Source: Eleusine coracana subsp. coracana
Taxonomy: Eukaryota > Streptophyta > Magnoliopsida > Poales > Poaceae
Direction of reading: 5' to 3'
NCBI GenBank assembly: GCA_032690845.1
Contig: CM064429.1
Coordinates: 19,301,013-19,365,012, forward strand
DNA: 64,000 nucleotides
Within the stretch, counting starts at the first letter, position 1; every line of letters starts with the position of its first letter. The notes under the pieces were generated by a model. It saw only the letters and a program-made list of their open reading frames with translations. It had not been told where the DNA came from and searched no databases. The position numbers were made by a program, and so were the translations under genes. Shown here piece after piece: positions 12,106 to 22,646 of this stretch.

Positions 12106-13004
12106 TGATGAGTACATCACACCATGGATATAAACAACACTCCTCCAACTAAGATGAAAGTTCACGCGTATCACCTGAATTTACAGGTGAGATCGTTTCT
12201 AATGTTTTTATTATGTGATTTTGAGAATAGATTGCTACCTAATGAATTAATTGTTGTTAGGAACCATGGAGATGATGATGAGATAGCTGGGGAGGCAATT
12301 CGAGGCGTGATAGGCCAGCAAGGACGTCCAAGCCAAGGTGGAGGCCCAATCAAAATCAACTTCGAGTCTGTTTCGGAGCCTAGGACTAGTCTGCACTAAA
12401 ACGGACGCCCAGGACGCATACGGTCTCGGATTTGGACGTTCTATATATGCCTGGAAAGATAACGAAAAGACCTTTCCAACCCAGCCGGTCCCATGTCAAA
12501 AGTCATCACAAGCCGTCGACAATCACCAAAACAAATTGACTTCCAGAATCTGTCCTGGTGCTGCGACACCGTAATCGGTTTTTGGGCCATGTATCGAGTT
12601 GAGCTCACTTAGGGCTGCGTCCAGGGGGTCTTGCACGACCCTAGGGTCCTCATATACAGATGCCGCCTCTTCATTAGGGTTTAGGTTTTGCTTAGATTAT
12701 TCTGTTCATAACAGTTTTGTTGTCATATCGGTTTGTGAGACTCCAACTTGTGAGATTCATCATATACTTGTAAATTTGGTTGCATTCTTCTTTGTTGTTG
12801 CTTGTGTTCTTGATTTGCAGGCAAGGATAAGCCTTCGCAGCAAGATCAATCATTCTTGGATGGTTGATAACCATAGGAGACGTTATGCTGTGATTGCGGG
12901 GTTCCGAACGTGTCGTTCGGAAGCCGGATCGATTTGTGTATCGCCTCCGCCTTAATCAAGATTATCAGAACCTATCCGAAGATCAGGAACCTTTGTCCAC
13001 ATCA
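12106..13004 (+). repeat. LTR of gypsy A1
   Basis: It starts TGATGAGTACATCA and ends CACATCA, matching the LTRs at 15004, 18407, 28083 and 34763. TGATG and CATCA form the terminal inverted repeat. It is followed directly by the primer binding site. Long frames within it are fortuitous. Confidence 0.8.
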
Positions 13005-13006
13005 AG

Positions 13007-13025
13007 TGGTAATCAGAGCTTCAGG
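13007..13025 (+). other. Primer binding site of gypsy A1
   Basis: TGGTAATCAGAGCTTCAGG follows the LTR after a two-base spacer. It resembles the initiator-methionine tRNA site (TGGTATCAGAGC) but carries one extra A. The same form occurs after the LTR at 29005. Confidence 0.6.
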
Positions 13026-13990
13026 TACACCATTATTTTGTTCAATCCTAGAGTCCATAAAATTGCCCTATAAAAATATTTGTTCATCGTGTTTCCGCTG
13101 TCCTACACCCCCCTTGTGCCTTGCAATTTTCAGTTTAGTTTGCTTCTCTGAATTTTAGTCCCTATAAGTTCATTGTGTTGTTGATCTAGTGCTTGTTCTT
13201 TGGTCTTGTTTGAGTCGTGTGTGTCCTTGTTCATAGACACTACTGGAATAGTACTGCTGCACACGTTGAGAGAATAGTACTGCTGGAATTATGTCTACTA
13301 AATATTTATTTAGCATCTAGGCTTCTACTTTTTGTGTGCAAAAGAAACTTAGAGTGTTTTCTGTTGCACATTGTTCCTTGAGTCAAGAGATTGCTGCACA
13401 TTGTTGCATATGAGAATTGTCGGTTTAGTTCTACATGTACATCTATTCCTTACGTAAAGAGTGCAAAAAAGAAAGTTCAGGTTTTTCCTTTGTGCTATGA
13501 AGTTCGCAACTCTTGCTGCAGTTCTGTGTCAAAAAAAATCATGAAAGAAGTAAAAGGCAAAGAGGTGCTAAAAAAAAATAAGAAGAAAAAGCCGCACCTA
13601 TAACAAAAGAAAAAAACGAAAGGAGAAGAGAAAAAAAATTCAGAATTGCTTGCAGCTGTGCTTTGTTGAGCCATTTGCTTGCTTGCTTGAACTAGGTCCG
13701 AGACAAGTTTAGACCGCTGACATAGACTAGCTTGGGACTATTATTCAGTTTGCAATTTCTGAATTGAAATTTTGCTAATCCTTGCTACTATAAATTACCT
13801 ACCTAGCTCCATATATATCCTTCTGAATAGGCACAGAACTTTAGACCCTCGCAATCGTCGGATCACACTCTCTAAGGTATCCTCTGTTTTGCTATTAAGA
13901 ATCTTGTAAGAACTCAGTTAGGTGCTGCCATTTGCTTGTTGAGAGTTTCCACCATGATCAAACAGTAGTGATAGGAAAATATACTCTTGT
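13026..13990. other. Untranslated leader of gypsy A1
   Basis: No gene is seen. It contains an A-rich low-complexity run at about 13525-13640 and a stretch (about 13690-13960) that is repeated with changes in A2 (16560-16900) and gypsy B (29800-30110). The gag is missing. Confidence 0.5.
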
Positions 13991-14772
13991 GTGTTTTCTT
14001 GTTTTCTATTAACAATGATAGGTTACAACACTGATGGTGATGAGTCGATGGTGTCAAATAAGGTTGATACAAGTGTTGTAGCACAACGAGTGCTTAGTTC
14101 TCAAATGGAGAAGGTAGAGCAAAATCAAATGAACAACTTGTTTCAGACTCACTTTGTTGTGAAGGATCGACGTTGTCGTGTCATCATTGATGGGAGAGTA
14201 GCCACAACATCGCAAGCTTGGAATTGGTTGAGAAGCTCAGCTTGACCACACAGCCACACCCATGTCCATTCTACATCCAATGGGTAAATTCTTGTGGTAA
14301 GATAAAGGTAGATAAAATTGCACGCATTGAATTTTTTATTGGTTCTTATAAGGATTGTGTAGATTTTGATATAGTGCCTATGCAAGAATGTCATTTGTTA
14401 TTGAGTAAGCCTTGGATTTCTATAAATAATGCTTTGCACAATACCATTGCTAATAGCTATTCATTTAAATACAATGGTAGAAGAGTTACTCTTAAACCTA
14501 TGTCTGCCGCTGAAATTTTAGAAGAGGATCAACAAAGACTTGAGAGAAGAAAGAACGAACCATTTAGGATAGAATGGGCTGTTTCAAATGTTGCAACACT
14601 TTCATTAAAATCTGAATTACTCGAGGATGAACATATTTCCTTGCCTCTTGTTGCGACTAATACATTTCAGCTTCTACACAAAAAAGAGGATAGTGAGAAA
14701 GATAAAGAACAAATTGTTGTTTCAAGTAAGAACTTTCCTAATGTACTGAATTGTTCTAACAATCTTATTGTA
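13991..14772 (+). pseudogene. Retropepsin-region remnant of gypsy A1
   Basis: Two overlapping frames carry this remnant. The first ends with CRVIIDGRV, corresponding to the IIDGGSCNN active-site region of gypsy B but with the aspartate motif changed to DGR and a frame shift directly after it. The second frame (from 14218) continues the downstream half: PHPCPFYIQWVNSCGKIKV, then a GSYKDCVDFDIVPMQECHLLL stretch split by substitutions, then a linker. Relative to gypsy B, the gag and zinc knuckle upstream and all of the reverse transcriptase, RNase H and integrase downstream are deleted. The segment ends where CACTA-1 sequence resumes. Confidence 0.65.
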
Positions 14773-15003
14773 TAATGACGAGTATAATGTAGACACAAAC
14801 AATATTGAAAAGAAGAAAAACAAGAAGGGTCGGAAGAGGAAGAAAAATCTATTGCTGATGAGAGCGACAATGATACGAAGATTTCTGCCTTAGTCATGTG
14901 GTACCTACCCCTTGTCGATCGCATTAGATGCTTGTTCACCAACCCCAAGGATGTTGCATTGATGACATGGCATGCATAACGCAAGGCTGATTGTATGATT
15001 AGG
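14773..15003 (+). pseudogene. CACTA-1 transposase fragment before gypsy A2
   Basis: An acidic run (EEEEKSIADESD) leads into SALVMWYLPLVDRIRCLFTN (about 14893-14935), then a MTWHA segment with an in-frame stop after it. This is the conserved 'WYLP..pRl..lf......mtWH' segment of TNP2-type transposases. The gene breaks at 15003, where gypsy A2 has inserted. The next bases of the gene follow at 19164-19168 with the same TTAGG, so the two pieces join exactly across the insertion. Confidence 0.75.
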
Positions 15004-15854
15004 TGATGAGGATATCACAACTATGGATACACACAGCACTCCTCCAACTAAGATGAAAGTTCATACGCATCACCTGAATTTACAGGTGAACTCGTTTCTA
15101 ATGTTTTGCTTATGTGGTTTTGAGAATAGATTGCTACCTAAAGAATTAATTATTGTTAGGAACCATGGAGACGAGGATGAGAAAGCTGGAGAGGTAATTA
15201 GAGGCATGATGGGCTAGTAAGGATGTCCAAGCCAAGATGGAGGCCCAAATAATATCAATCTAGAGTCTGACTCGGAGTCCAGGAGTAGGTCACACTAAAA
15301 TTGACTACAGGACACATATGAACTTGGATTAGGACATTCTATATATGCCTGGAAAGATAACAAAAGGTACTTTCCAACCCAACCAGTCCCATGTCAAAAT
15401 GCATCATGAGCCGTTGGCAATCGCCGAAACAAGTCGACGTCCAGAATCTGTCTTGGTGCTATGACACCATAATCAGCCTTTGAGCCATGTATGGAGTTGA
15501 GCCCACTTAGGGCTAGATCCAGGGGGTGGTGCACGACCCTAGGGTCCTCATATACAGCCCCCACCTCTTCATTAGGGTTTAGGTTTTTCTTAGATTATTC
15601 TGTTCATAATAGTTTTGCCGTTATATCGGTTTGTGAGACCCCAACTTCATGAGATTCATAATACATCCGCAATTGTGTTGCATTCTTCTTTGTTCTTTCT
15701 TGTTCTCTTGATTCGCAGGCAGGGACTAGGCTTCTTGGCAAGGTCAATCGTTCTTAGACAGTTGATAACCAGAGGAGACATTGTGCTGCGATTGCGGCGA
15801 TCAAATCAAGTTACCAAGAACCTTTCGGAAAATCGGGAACCCTTGTCCGCATCA
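15004..15854 (+). repeat. 5' LTR of gypsy A2
   Basis: It begins TGATGAGGATATCA and ends CGCATCA. It is followed by a decayed primer binding site (TGGTATTCAAAGCTTTAGG, 15857-15875). It matches the A1 and gypsy B LTRs along its length. Confidence 0.85.
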
Positions 15855-15875
15855 AGTGGTATTCAAAGCTTTAGG

Positions 15876-16909
15876 TACACAGTTAGGTTCACCCTTATCA
15901 TTGTTATTTGTTCTATCCTATAGTCCGGAAAATTGTCCCACAAAAATATTTGTTCATGGTGTTTCCGTTGTCCAATACCCCTTTGTCCCTCTGCAATTTT
16001 TATATTTCAGTTTACTTTGTTGAATTTGTGTCCATAGTCCTATTGGTATTGCTGGTCAGATCATTCTTTTCTAGATTGTGGTCTTGTTTGTGTTTTTAGT
16101 TTCTTTGTGCTGGTCTGAAACAGAAGAACAAGTTGCACTGCTTCTTCTAGTATTTGTTTCAGTTTTACAATCTGTTAGTCTTCTTATTATTCTGCTAATG
16201 AGGAAATAATTAAAGTAAAAACAAAGGGTCATAGCAGATTAATTACTCACTGTTGGAAAAAAATTGCTGCTGCATGTGTGACTTACAAAAATTGTTTCTT
16301 GCACACAAGAGTATGAGAGACATAGTGTTTGCCTTGCATCTTCTGTCGCTTGCAGAGCTGCACATTGTATGAGTTGTAAATTTGATGCAACAATTCTGAG
16401 TTGAAAAAGGGAAAGAAGAAAAAAGTTTGAAGAAGTAGGAAGTGCAAAAAATAGAAAAAATTGAACGAAAGAAGCAAAAAGTGCCAAAGAAAAAAAAACA
16501 GCAAAACAAGTTTACAATTGCATTGTGTTCCTTTTTGGTCTATTGTACACAGTACCTATTGTTAGTATATTCTTGTGCTTGGTCTAGAGACATGTTTTGG
16601 ACAGCAATTTAGAAACATACTTTGGACACTTATTCAGCTTGGACTTACTGATTTTGAATTTTGCTTGTCCTTGCTATCAAATATTGCCTTCCAAGCTCCA
16701 CATATAACCTTCTGAAAGAGCACATGTTTTTGGACCCTTGCAATCATCAGATCACACTCTCTAAGGTATCTTTTGTTGCTTGTTGTAATTAAGAACTTCA
16801 GAAGAGCTTAGTAAGATGCTTCCATTTTCTTGTTGAGAGTTTCCACTGTGATGACATAGTAGTGGTAGGAAAATATACTCTTGTGTGTTTTCTTGTTTGC
16901 TATTAATAA
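15876..16909. other. Untranslated leader of gypsy A2
   Basis: No gene is seen. It contains an A-rich stretch at 16385-16505 and the repeat of the A1 leader. Frames on the minus strand here come from the A-rich run. Confidence 0.5.
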
Positions 16910-17636
16910 TGACAGATTATAACACTCATGGTGACGAGTCAATGGCGTCTAATAAGGATGATACAAGTGTTGTAGCATAACAAGTGATCAGTTCTCAAAT
17001 GGAGAAGGTAGAGAAAAATTAATTGAACAATTTATTCCAAACCCACTTCTTTGTCAAGGATCGACATTGTCGTGTCATCATTGATGGAGAGAGTAGCTGC
17101 AACATCGCAAGTTTGGAGTTAGTTGAGAAGCTTCGATTGACAATATAACCACACCCATGTCCATACTACATCTAATAGGTAAAATCTTGTGGTAAGATAA
17201 AGGTAGATAAAATTGCACGTATTGAATTTTTTATTGGTTCTTATAAGGATAGTGTAGAATTTGATATAGTACCTATGCAAGCATGCCATTTATTATTAGG
17301 TAAACCTTGGATTTCTACAAATAATGGTTTGCACAATACCATTGATAATAGCTAGTCATTTAAATTCAATGGTAGAAGGGTTACTCTTAAACCTATGACC
17401 GTTGCTGAAATTTTAGAAGAGGATCAACAAAGATTTGAGAGAAGAAAGAATGAACCGTTTAGGATAGAATGGGCTATTCAAATGTTGCAACACTTCCATC
17501 AATATCTGAATTACTAGAGGATGAATGTATTTCTTTGCCTCTTGTTGCAACTAATACATTTTAGCATATACATAAAGAAGATGATAGTGAGAAAGATAAA
17601 GAACAAATTGTTGTTTCATGTAAGAGCTTTCTTGAT
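16910..17636 (+). pseudogene. Protease-region remnant of gypsy A2
   Basis: It is a close relative of 13990-14772. It reads through several stops (for example in 'gtagcataacaagtg' near 16973) and keeps CRVIIDGESSCNIASLE-type sequence near 17070-17120, the aspartic protease region. It runs into the open frame that starts at 17637. Confidence 0.6.
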
Positions 17637-18077
17637 GTGATGAATTGTTCTAATAATCTTGCTTTATTGGAATCTTATGATGATGTTCCTTTGTCACAAG
17701 TTGATTTATCTACTGGTCCTAGTGATAAAGATGAGTTGTGTGCCAATGATTCACTTATACCTTTGCCACAACAAATGAATGAGCTTGATGCTTTTGCTTA
17801 TGATTCATCCACTAGTGCTGAAAATAAACATTTGATTTTAGTTACATGTGAAAAGGATGAGCAGAAATTGTTGTCTTCTCTAAATTCTTTGGGTTATATT
17901 GAATTTAATGTTCTTTGTAATCTAAGTACTTTGGAGAAGCAAATCTTTTCTCCAAATGAATTACCTTTATTCACAAGAAACAATTTTCATGCTATAGGCA
18001 ACTATGACCATAGAGGTGTGTTTATGGTGCACAAAGTTTATATTTGCTCAAACATGAAACCTCTTTGTGTTGTATAA
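17637..18077 (+). CDS. Linker-region frame of gypsy A2 polyprotein
   Basis: An open stretch of 146 residues, acidic and Leu/Ser/Asp-rich, in the position between protease and reverse transcriptase of the polyprotein. Its first residues (NCSNNL) match the end of the A1 remnant. No catalytic motif is visible. It is a fragment of a larger polyprotein, so the ATG is not a natural start. Confidence 0.45.
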   Translation: MMNCSNNLALLESYDDVPLSQVDLSTGPSDKDELCANDSLIPLPQQMNELDAFAYDSSTSAENKHLILVTCEKDEQKLLSSLNSLGYIEFNVLCNLSTLEKQIFSPNELPLFTRNNFHAIGNYDHRGVFMVHKVYICSNMKPLCVV

Positions 18078-18116
18078 CCAAATGACCAACTAGAAAACTA
18101 CAATAACAATTATCAT

Positions 18117-18406
18117 GTCATGTCATGTTTTTCTAGTGTTTTTAAGATCACACATTTTCTATCTTGTCATAAGACTGAGAATGATGGTCATATTGTTGAG
18201 CAAGTTTTCAAAGAGGTCATTAATTTGCATGGCATTTCTTCTACTCTAGTTTCACATTGTGATGACAAATTTCATAATTCATATCAATATGAGTTGCATC
18301 CCATATTTGGGAATAGTTCTATATTTAATAGTTCAGATTTTAGACCGCACTTGGGAGAAACAGATGAGATCGAGTCGAGGATGACTGTAATTCAAAAGGG
18401 GGAGAA
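18117..18406 (+). pseudogene. Integrase fragment and C-terminal tail, gypsy A2
   Basis: It carries ITHFLSCHKTENDGH...FKEVINLHGISSTLVS, corresponding to the integrase core around the second catalytic aspartate; here the 'VSDRD' position reads VSHCD. A deletion then joins it to FRPHLGETDEIESR, the C-terminal tail of the same polyprotein. The frame runs into the 3' LTR at 18407. The final catalytic glutamate region is missing. Confidence 0.65.
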
Positions 18407-19163
18407 TGATGAGGACATCACGCCTATGGATACACACAACACTCCTCCAACTATGATGAAAGTTCATACGCATCACCTGAATTTACAGGCGAACTCGTTT
18501 CTAATGTTTTGCTTATGTGGTATTGAGAATAGATTGCTACCTAATGAATTAATTATTGTTAGGAACCATGGAGATGATGATGAGATAGCTGGACAGGTGA
18601 TTGGAGGTGTGATGAGCCAGCAAGGATGTCCAAGCCAAGATGGAGACCCAAATAATATGAATCTATAGTATGACTCGGAGTCCAAGAGCAGGTTGCACTA
18701 AAACGAATGCCCAGGACATATACGAACTCAGATTAGGATGTTCTATATACGTCTGGAAAGATAACAAAAGGACCTTTCCAACCCAACTGGTCCCATGTCA
18801 AAATTCATCACGAGCCATCAGCAATCGCCGAAACAAATCGTCGTCTAGAATCTGTCCTGGTGTTGTGACACCGTAATTGGCCATTGGGCCATGTATCGAG
18901 TTGAGCCCGCTTAGGGCTACGTACTGGAGGTGGTGCACGGCCATAGGGTCCCCATATACAGCCGCTGCCTCTTTATTAGGGTTTGCATTTTGCTCAGATT
19001 ATTGTGTTCATAACAGTTTTGCTGTTACATCAATTTGTGAGACCCCAACTTCATGAGATTCATAATACATGCTGTTCTGAAGTCGGATCGATTTGTGTTT
19101 TGCCTTTGATCAAATGAACTTACCAAGAACCTTTTGAATGATCGGGAACCCTTGTCCTCATCA
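18407..19163 (+). repeat. 3' LTR of gypsy A2
   Basis: It begins TGATGAGGACATCA directly after a purine tract (AAAAGGGGGAGAA) and ends CTCATCA. It lacks about 100 bases near 19070 that the other family LTRs have, so the two LTRs of this element differ in length (757 and 851 bases). Confidence 0.85.
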
Positions 19164-19541
19164 TTAGGCATCCTTCCGGTGGAACCCTGTGGCAACCATT
19201 TGATGAAAATCATTCGGAGTTCTCTGAAGAGAAAAAGAAACATACGGTTTGCATTGAGTATTGATGGGATGAATCCTTTCAGTAAAATAAGGAATCTGTA
19301 CTGCACTTGGCTAGTGATACTATCATTGTACAACCTTCCATCACGGCTATGTCACAAGCGTAGATACCTCCTGCTAATAATACTTATCTCTGGACCTAAA
19401 GAAACTAGGAACAACATCAATGTGTTTTTGGAACTGTTAATGGAAGACATACAAAAACTATAGTTGGAGGGGATCCATATGTGGGATGAGCATAAAAGAG
19501 AGTACTTCAATCTTAAGGCCATTATTTTCATCACCATAAGT
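19164..19541 (+). pseudogene. CACTA-1 transposase fragment between insertions
   Basis: It reads HPSGGTLWQPFDENHSEF in one frame, then shifts to a second frame with IRFALSIDGMNPF, VILSLYNLPSRLC and ISGPKETRNNINVFLELL. This is the core of the TNP2-type transposase (DGxNPF, then P-Y/L-NLPPWLC, then ISGPK). The frame shift lies at about 19240. The coding sequence stops at 19541, where CACTA-B begins, and resumes in frame context at 44341. The segment is flanked by the TTAGG duplication of A2 and the AGT duplication of CACTA-B. Confidence 0.85.
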
Positions 19542-19616
19542 CACTACTAGATTTTCCCCATATAGCCACTAAACGTTTAGGCAACAACACTAATTTGGGT
19601 GCAATAGCGGGGTACT

Positions 19617-19826
19617 TGATAAAGACATGATGACGATGTCTAGAAATATGTCCTAATCTTTCACGATACAGCAAGTACTAGCAAGTATATACAGATACTG
19701 AAACTTGTTATCTCAGCTATGAATAGATAGAACAACAATCTCAAACTCAATGATCCAGCAATCACAATAAAATAGACATCACAGATTTGTTGTCCAATAG
19801 CAATCATAAACCAGCTAGGACACTTG
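19617..19826 (-). repeat. Truncated 3' LTR piece of minus-strand gypsy C
   Basis: This segment (TGATAAAGACATGATGACGA... to CTAGGACAC) recurs with few changes at 20694-20900. The two copies flank the gag and protease remnants in direct orientation. On the minus strand the end reads ...TTTATCA. The copy here is cut at 19826, where it joins the protease region directly. Confidence 0.6.
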
Positions 19827-20648
19827 TTATCACAGTCCACAGGGTCAACATAATCTCCCACAGAAAATTTTACTCTCGCCCTATGAGTAATTTTCAGCAT
19901 GCCACTTTTATTCATCCATTGCATGTAACGAGGTACAGGAAGCCTGCATGTAGATAAAGATAATGCATGTATCAAATCTGAACTAATAGGCATTATTGAA
20001 ATTTCCACCATCAATAATTATTTTCTATACCTTGTGTTTTACTTTGCACTCTAATTGAAAAATACTGGAACGCTGCCTATTCATATTAGCAGAATTTCCA
20101 TTACATTGGACTTCATGGGACATAAGAGATAAACCCATAGCATCACCTCCATTGTCAACCAATGATTCCACATCAGCATCATAAGAAGGCACAAGAAGTT
20201 GCTGCTCTACTTTTGAATTTGGCACATTCAAACAACTCTCAGCTTGCTTATGTTCAGAGAAAACAGCATTAACAACCTCATTGACACAATCATAAATTGT
20301 AGCATATTCTAAGTCTAGAACTTTCAAGCACTCATTTTTAGAAATCTTCTTCATTGACTCAAGTGGAGGATCAAAACGGTGTTGTAATTCTGACTTCAAT
20401 GCTGCCCAAGACGTGCAATAATCATCACCTTGGCAACCAAGATCTTGCTACAATTTCCTCCACCACAGCGAAAAAGCAAAGGAGAATGTTTGCTTTGCCA
20501 AATTTACCAACTGGTTTAATGGCAATTCACCAATCCTATAGAAGGCCTCTATAGCATCTGCCCACTCATAATACTCAGATCGAGAACTTGTTGTATATAG
20601 TGTCGGTACAAACTTCAAGTATAGGTCAAAATCATAGGAATCCATCAC
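19827..20648 (-). pseudogene. Gag and protease remnants of gypsy C
   Basis: On the minus strand, 20648-20448 carries EYYEWADAIEAFYRIGELP and a downstream FSLWWRKL, which matches the capsid core of plant Ty3/gypsy gag. The frame at 20399-20025 continues it as Ser/Asp-rich sequence. The frame at 20014-19827 carries VPRYMQWMNKSGMLKITHRA and a DYVDPVDCD stretch, the segment just downstream of the retropepsin active site, which itself is lost. Reverse transcriptase, RNase H and integrase are absent because the protease is joined straight to the LTR at 19826. It is an internally deleted element. Confidence 0.6.
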
Positions 20649-20676
20649 AAAATCTAGTAGAGTACTGTGAGCACCT

Positions 20677-20693
20677 AGCTAAACTGATACCAA
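20677..20693 (-). other. Primer binding site of gypsy C
   Basis: On the minus strand this reads TTTGGTATCAGTTTAGC, of the initiator-methionine tRNA type (TGGTATCAG). It directly follows the LTR end at 20694. Confidence 0.6.
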
Positions 20694-21400
20694 ATGATAA
20701 ATACACGATGACGATCTCTAGAAATATGTTCCAATCTTTCATGGTATAGCAAGTACTAGCAAGTATAAATAGGTATTGAAACTTGTTATCTCAGCTATGA
20801 ATAGACAGAACAACAATCTCAAGCTCAATGATCCAGCAATCACAATAAAATAGACACCACAAATTTGTTGTCCAATAGCAATCATAAACCAGCTAGGACA
20901 CGATAGGAAAATACTGGCTTACAAGAACTTAATGTAGATGCAAACCAGTAGTAGATAAAAGTCTCCAAGCCGTAACTTAGAGAATCATGCCACAAGTTCC
21001 AACACGCACCCAAGGGAAGAATCACTTGATCACGTACTTCAGCAACCGATAGAGATCGACGGCAGCAACCTGTAGAGGAGGGCAACACTTCTAGTGTTCC
21101 AAGGAGGACATCACACCAAAAACATAATACAATGATGTCCTCCCTTCATAGGGGCGCATGCCCTAGGCTATAAGGCACACAGGCTAGCCAAACACCCGGT
21201 CCGACTCGAACACAACTTAAAACTGATTCAGACTCAACACATCCGACTCCGTATGGCCCAGTTATGTTACTTTTACTCAGCATCTGTCTGGCTGATCCTG
21301 AACTGAGTCCAAGCTGATTTGGAATTTTCATATCTTCTAATTATGTGACTGGGTGAACTTGAGGCTGTATATACTTTGAAAGGAAAGTATTAATACCTTT
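20694..21400 (-). repeat. 5' LTR of gypsy C (outer end uncertain)
   Basis: The left end (TGATAAATACACGATGACGA) is fixed by the primer binding site and by the matching copy at 19617. The outer end is not clear. The LTR-like sequence may continue to about 21760, where subterminal repeats of CACTA-B resume. The expected GTACT duplication could not be found on the right. Confidence 0.45.
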
Positions 21401-21769
21401 GGGAAAGCCTGTAACACCCGGATATGTTCCATACTTTTCACAAGTGGTAGAACCATTGTTCCAATCCGAGCACTTTGCTCCTCTTTTGTATTCTTTTCAT
21501 TCTTGTGTAATTTAGCCCAAATAAACATCTTACCTTGAATAGAATCACTAGCTGATAGAATCTTGTAGTTTTTGTCATGATTCGAAGTACTACAGAACAA
21601 GCCAAACTGAATGGTTGACATTTGTAATGCACTACCCTCTGGAAAACAAGAAGAATGACATTTGTTTTCAGAATAGGCAGTTGTATCAGTTCGATGAGCT
21701 ATGGGCTCATCAGTATTACGCCACCAAATCAGTGATTTGGTTGTAATATGCATGCCTGTTACTACACAT

Positions 21770-22125
21770 AAATTGTGTTGCAATATTTATGTGTTGTGTT
21801 ACAAAAGGGTGACGCTAATGCACCTATTTTAAGGAATGGTGTTGCAATTGGTTGGGAATAATGCTACAACAATTTAGGGTTGCATTAGCATTTCGTCTGT
21901 TGCAATAGAAAGGTGCTATGGCAACCATATGAGTGTACGTTGCTTTTGAACGGCTATATCACAACTGATGATTTGTGTTGCTATTTTCTTGGTGCGTTGT
22001 GGCAATAGATAGGGTGCTATTGCTTCCTTAGGGTGTACGTATTGCCACGAAATTGTGTGGTTGCACTAGTGCTCATAGACGTTGCAATTGTAGCAAACTT
22101 ATAGCAATGAGGTCTTCCTTGGTTG
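21770..22125. repeat. Left subterminal repeats of CACTA-B
   Basis: Many copies of 'ttgcaat', 'ggcaatag' and 'gtgttgc' occur in both orientations, matching the array at 43500-44330 at the other end. They continue the short block at 19542-19616, which is separated from them by gypsy C. Confidence 0.6.
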
Positions 22126-22646
22126 CACATAAATTTGTCCATCACCATGCTTTTTGTTCCTACAGGTGGGCCTCCAATAACTGATACAACAAAGCAACGA
22201 TCAGTTTGGTACTCATCCTTGATCGGACTCATCCTTGATTGGGACCCGATCACTATCTCCATCGGGGCCAGCGTAGGTCCATGGCGTACGTGCGTCCCAT
22301 CCACATCGCCGGCACCGCGTCCCAGCTCAGGCAGGCAGTGCATCCCTCGATCGACGACAATGTCTAGTGACCATGGGTGCATGCGCGGAGGTCGACTCCG
22401 GCCGGGAAGCTTAGAGGTCAATAGTAGGCAGCTTACATCAATCTGGATCGGAAGCTTTTCCCATCGATCGACATCAATCAACATATGTGATGCCACCGGG
22501 TACGGTTGTCTTGATCTTGTATTCCTATGTAGTCTGTATATATGTATATATCTCCCCTGCATATATGCATTCTATGCTCTCAAAAAAAAACATATATGCA
22601 TGCTAGATCATGATCTCTAGCTCGTTGCAAACATGCATGCAAATTA
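22126..22646. other. Probable promoter/leader of CACTA-B transposase gene
   Basis: This stretch is moderately GC-rich with no recognised protein on either strand. It lies between the subterminal repeats and the first transposase exon. Confidence 0.3.

Larger units (their letters stand above)
12106..14772 (+). mobile_element. Gypsy A1: truncated LTR retrotransposon
   Basis: It has a 5' LTR (12106-13004), a primer binding site, an untranslated leader and a protease-region remnant, but no 3' LTR. Similarity to its sister element A2 stops at about 14772, where CACTA-1 transposase sequence resumes. The left flank is GAATC, and no matching duplication can exist because the right end is lost. The reverse transcriptase and integrase are absent. 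Confidence 0.65.
15004..19163 (+). mobile_element. Gypsy A2: internally deleted LTR retrotransposon
   Basis: This is a complete insertion with two LTRs (15004-15854 and 18407-19163) and a perfect 5-bp target duplication TTAGG (14999-15003 and 19164-19168). It sits within the CACTA-1 transposase gene. The internal part keeps a leader, protease-region remnants, a linker frame and an integrase fragment, but the gag, reverse transcriptase and RNase H are gone. It is non-autonomous. Confidence 0.85.

Noticed and set aside
12124..13158. Several open frames inside the LTRs of gypsy A1, A2 and B
   Set aside because: They recur in each LTR copy with differing frames and lie in non-coding LTR sequence, so they are not genes.
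16239..16509. Phe/Leu-rich minus-strand frames
   Set aside because: They come from an A-rich leader stretch of gypsy A2 and are composition artefacts.
22017..22620. Overlapping frames of 181 and 165 residues on opposite strands
   Set aside because: Neither shows a domain. They overlap the subterminal repeats and leader of CACTA-B, so no gene was called.
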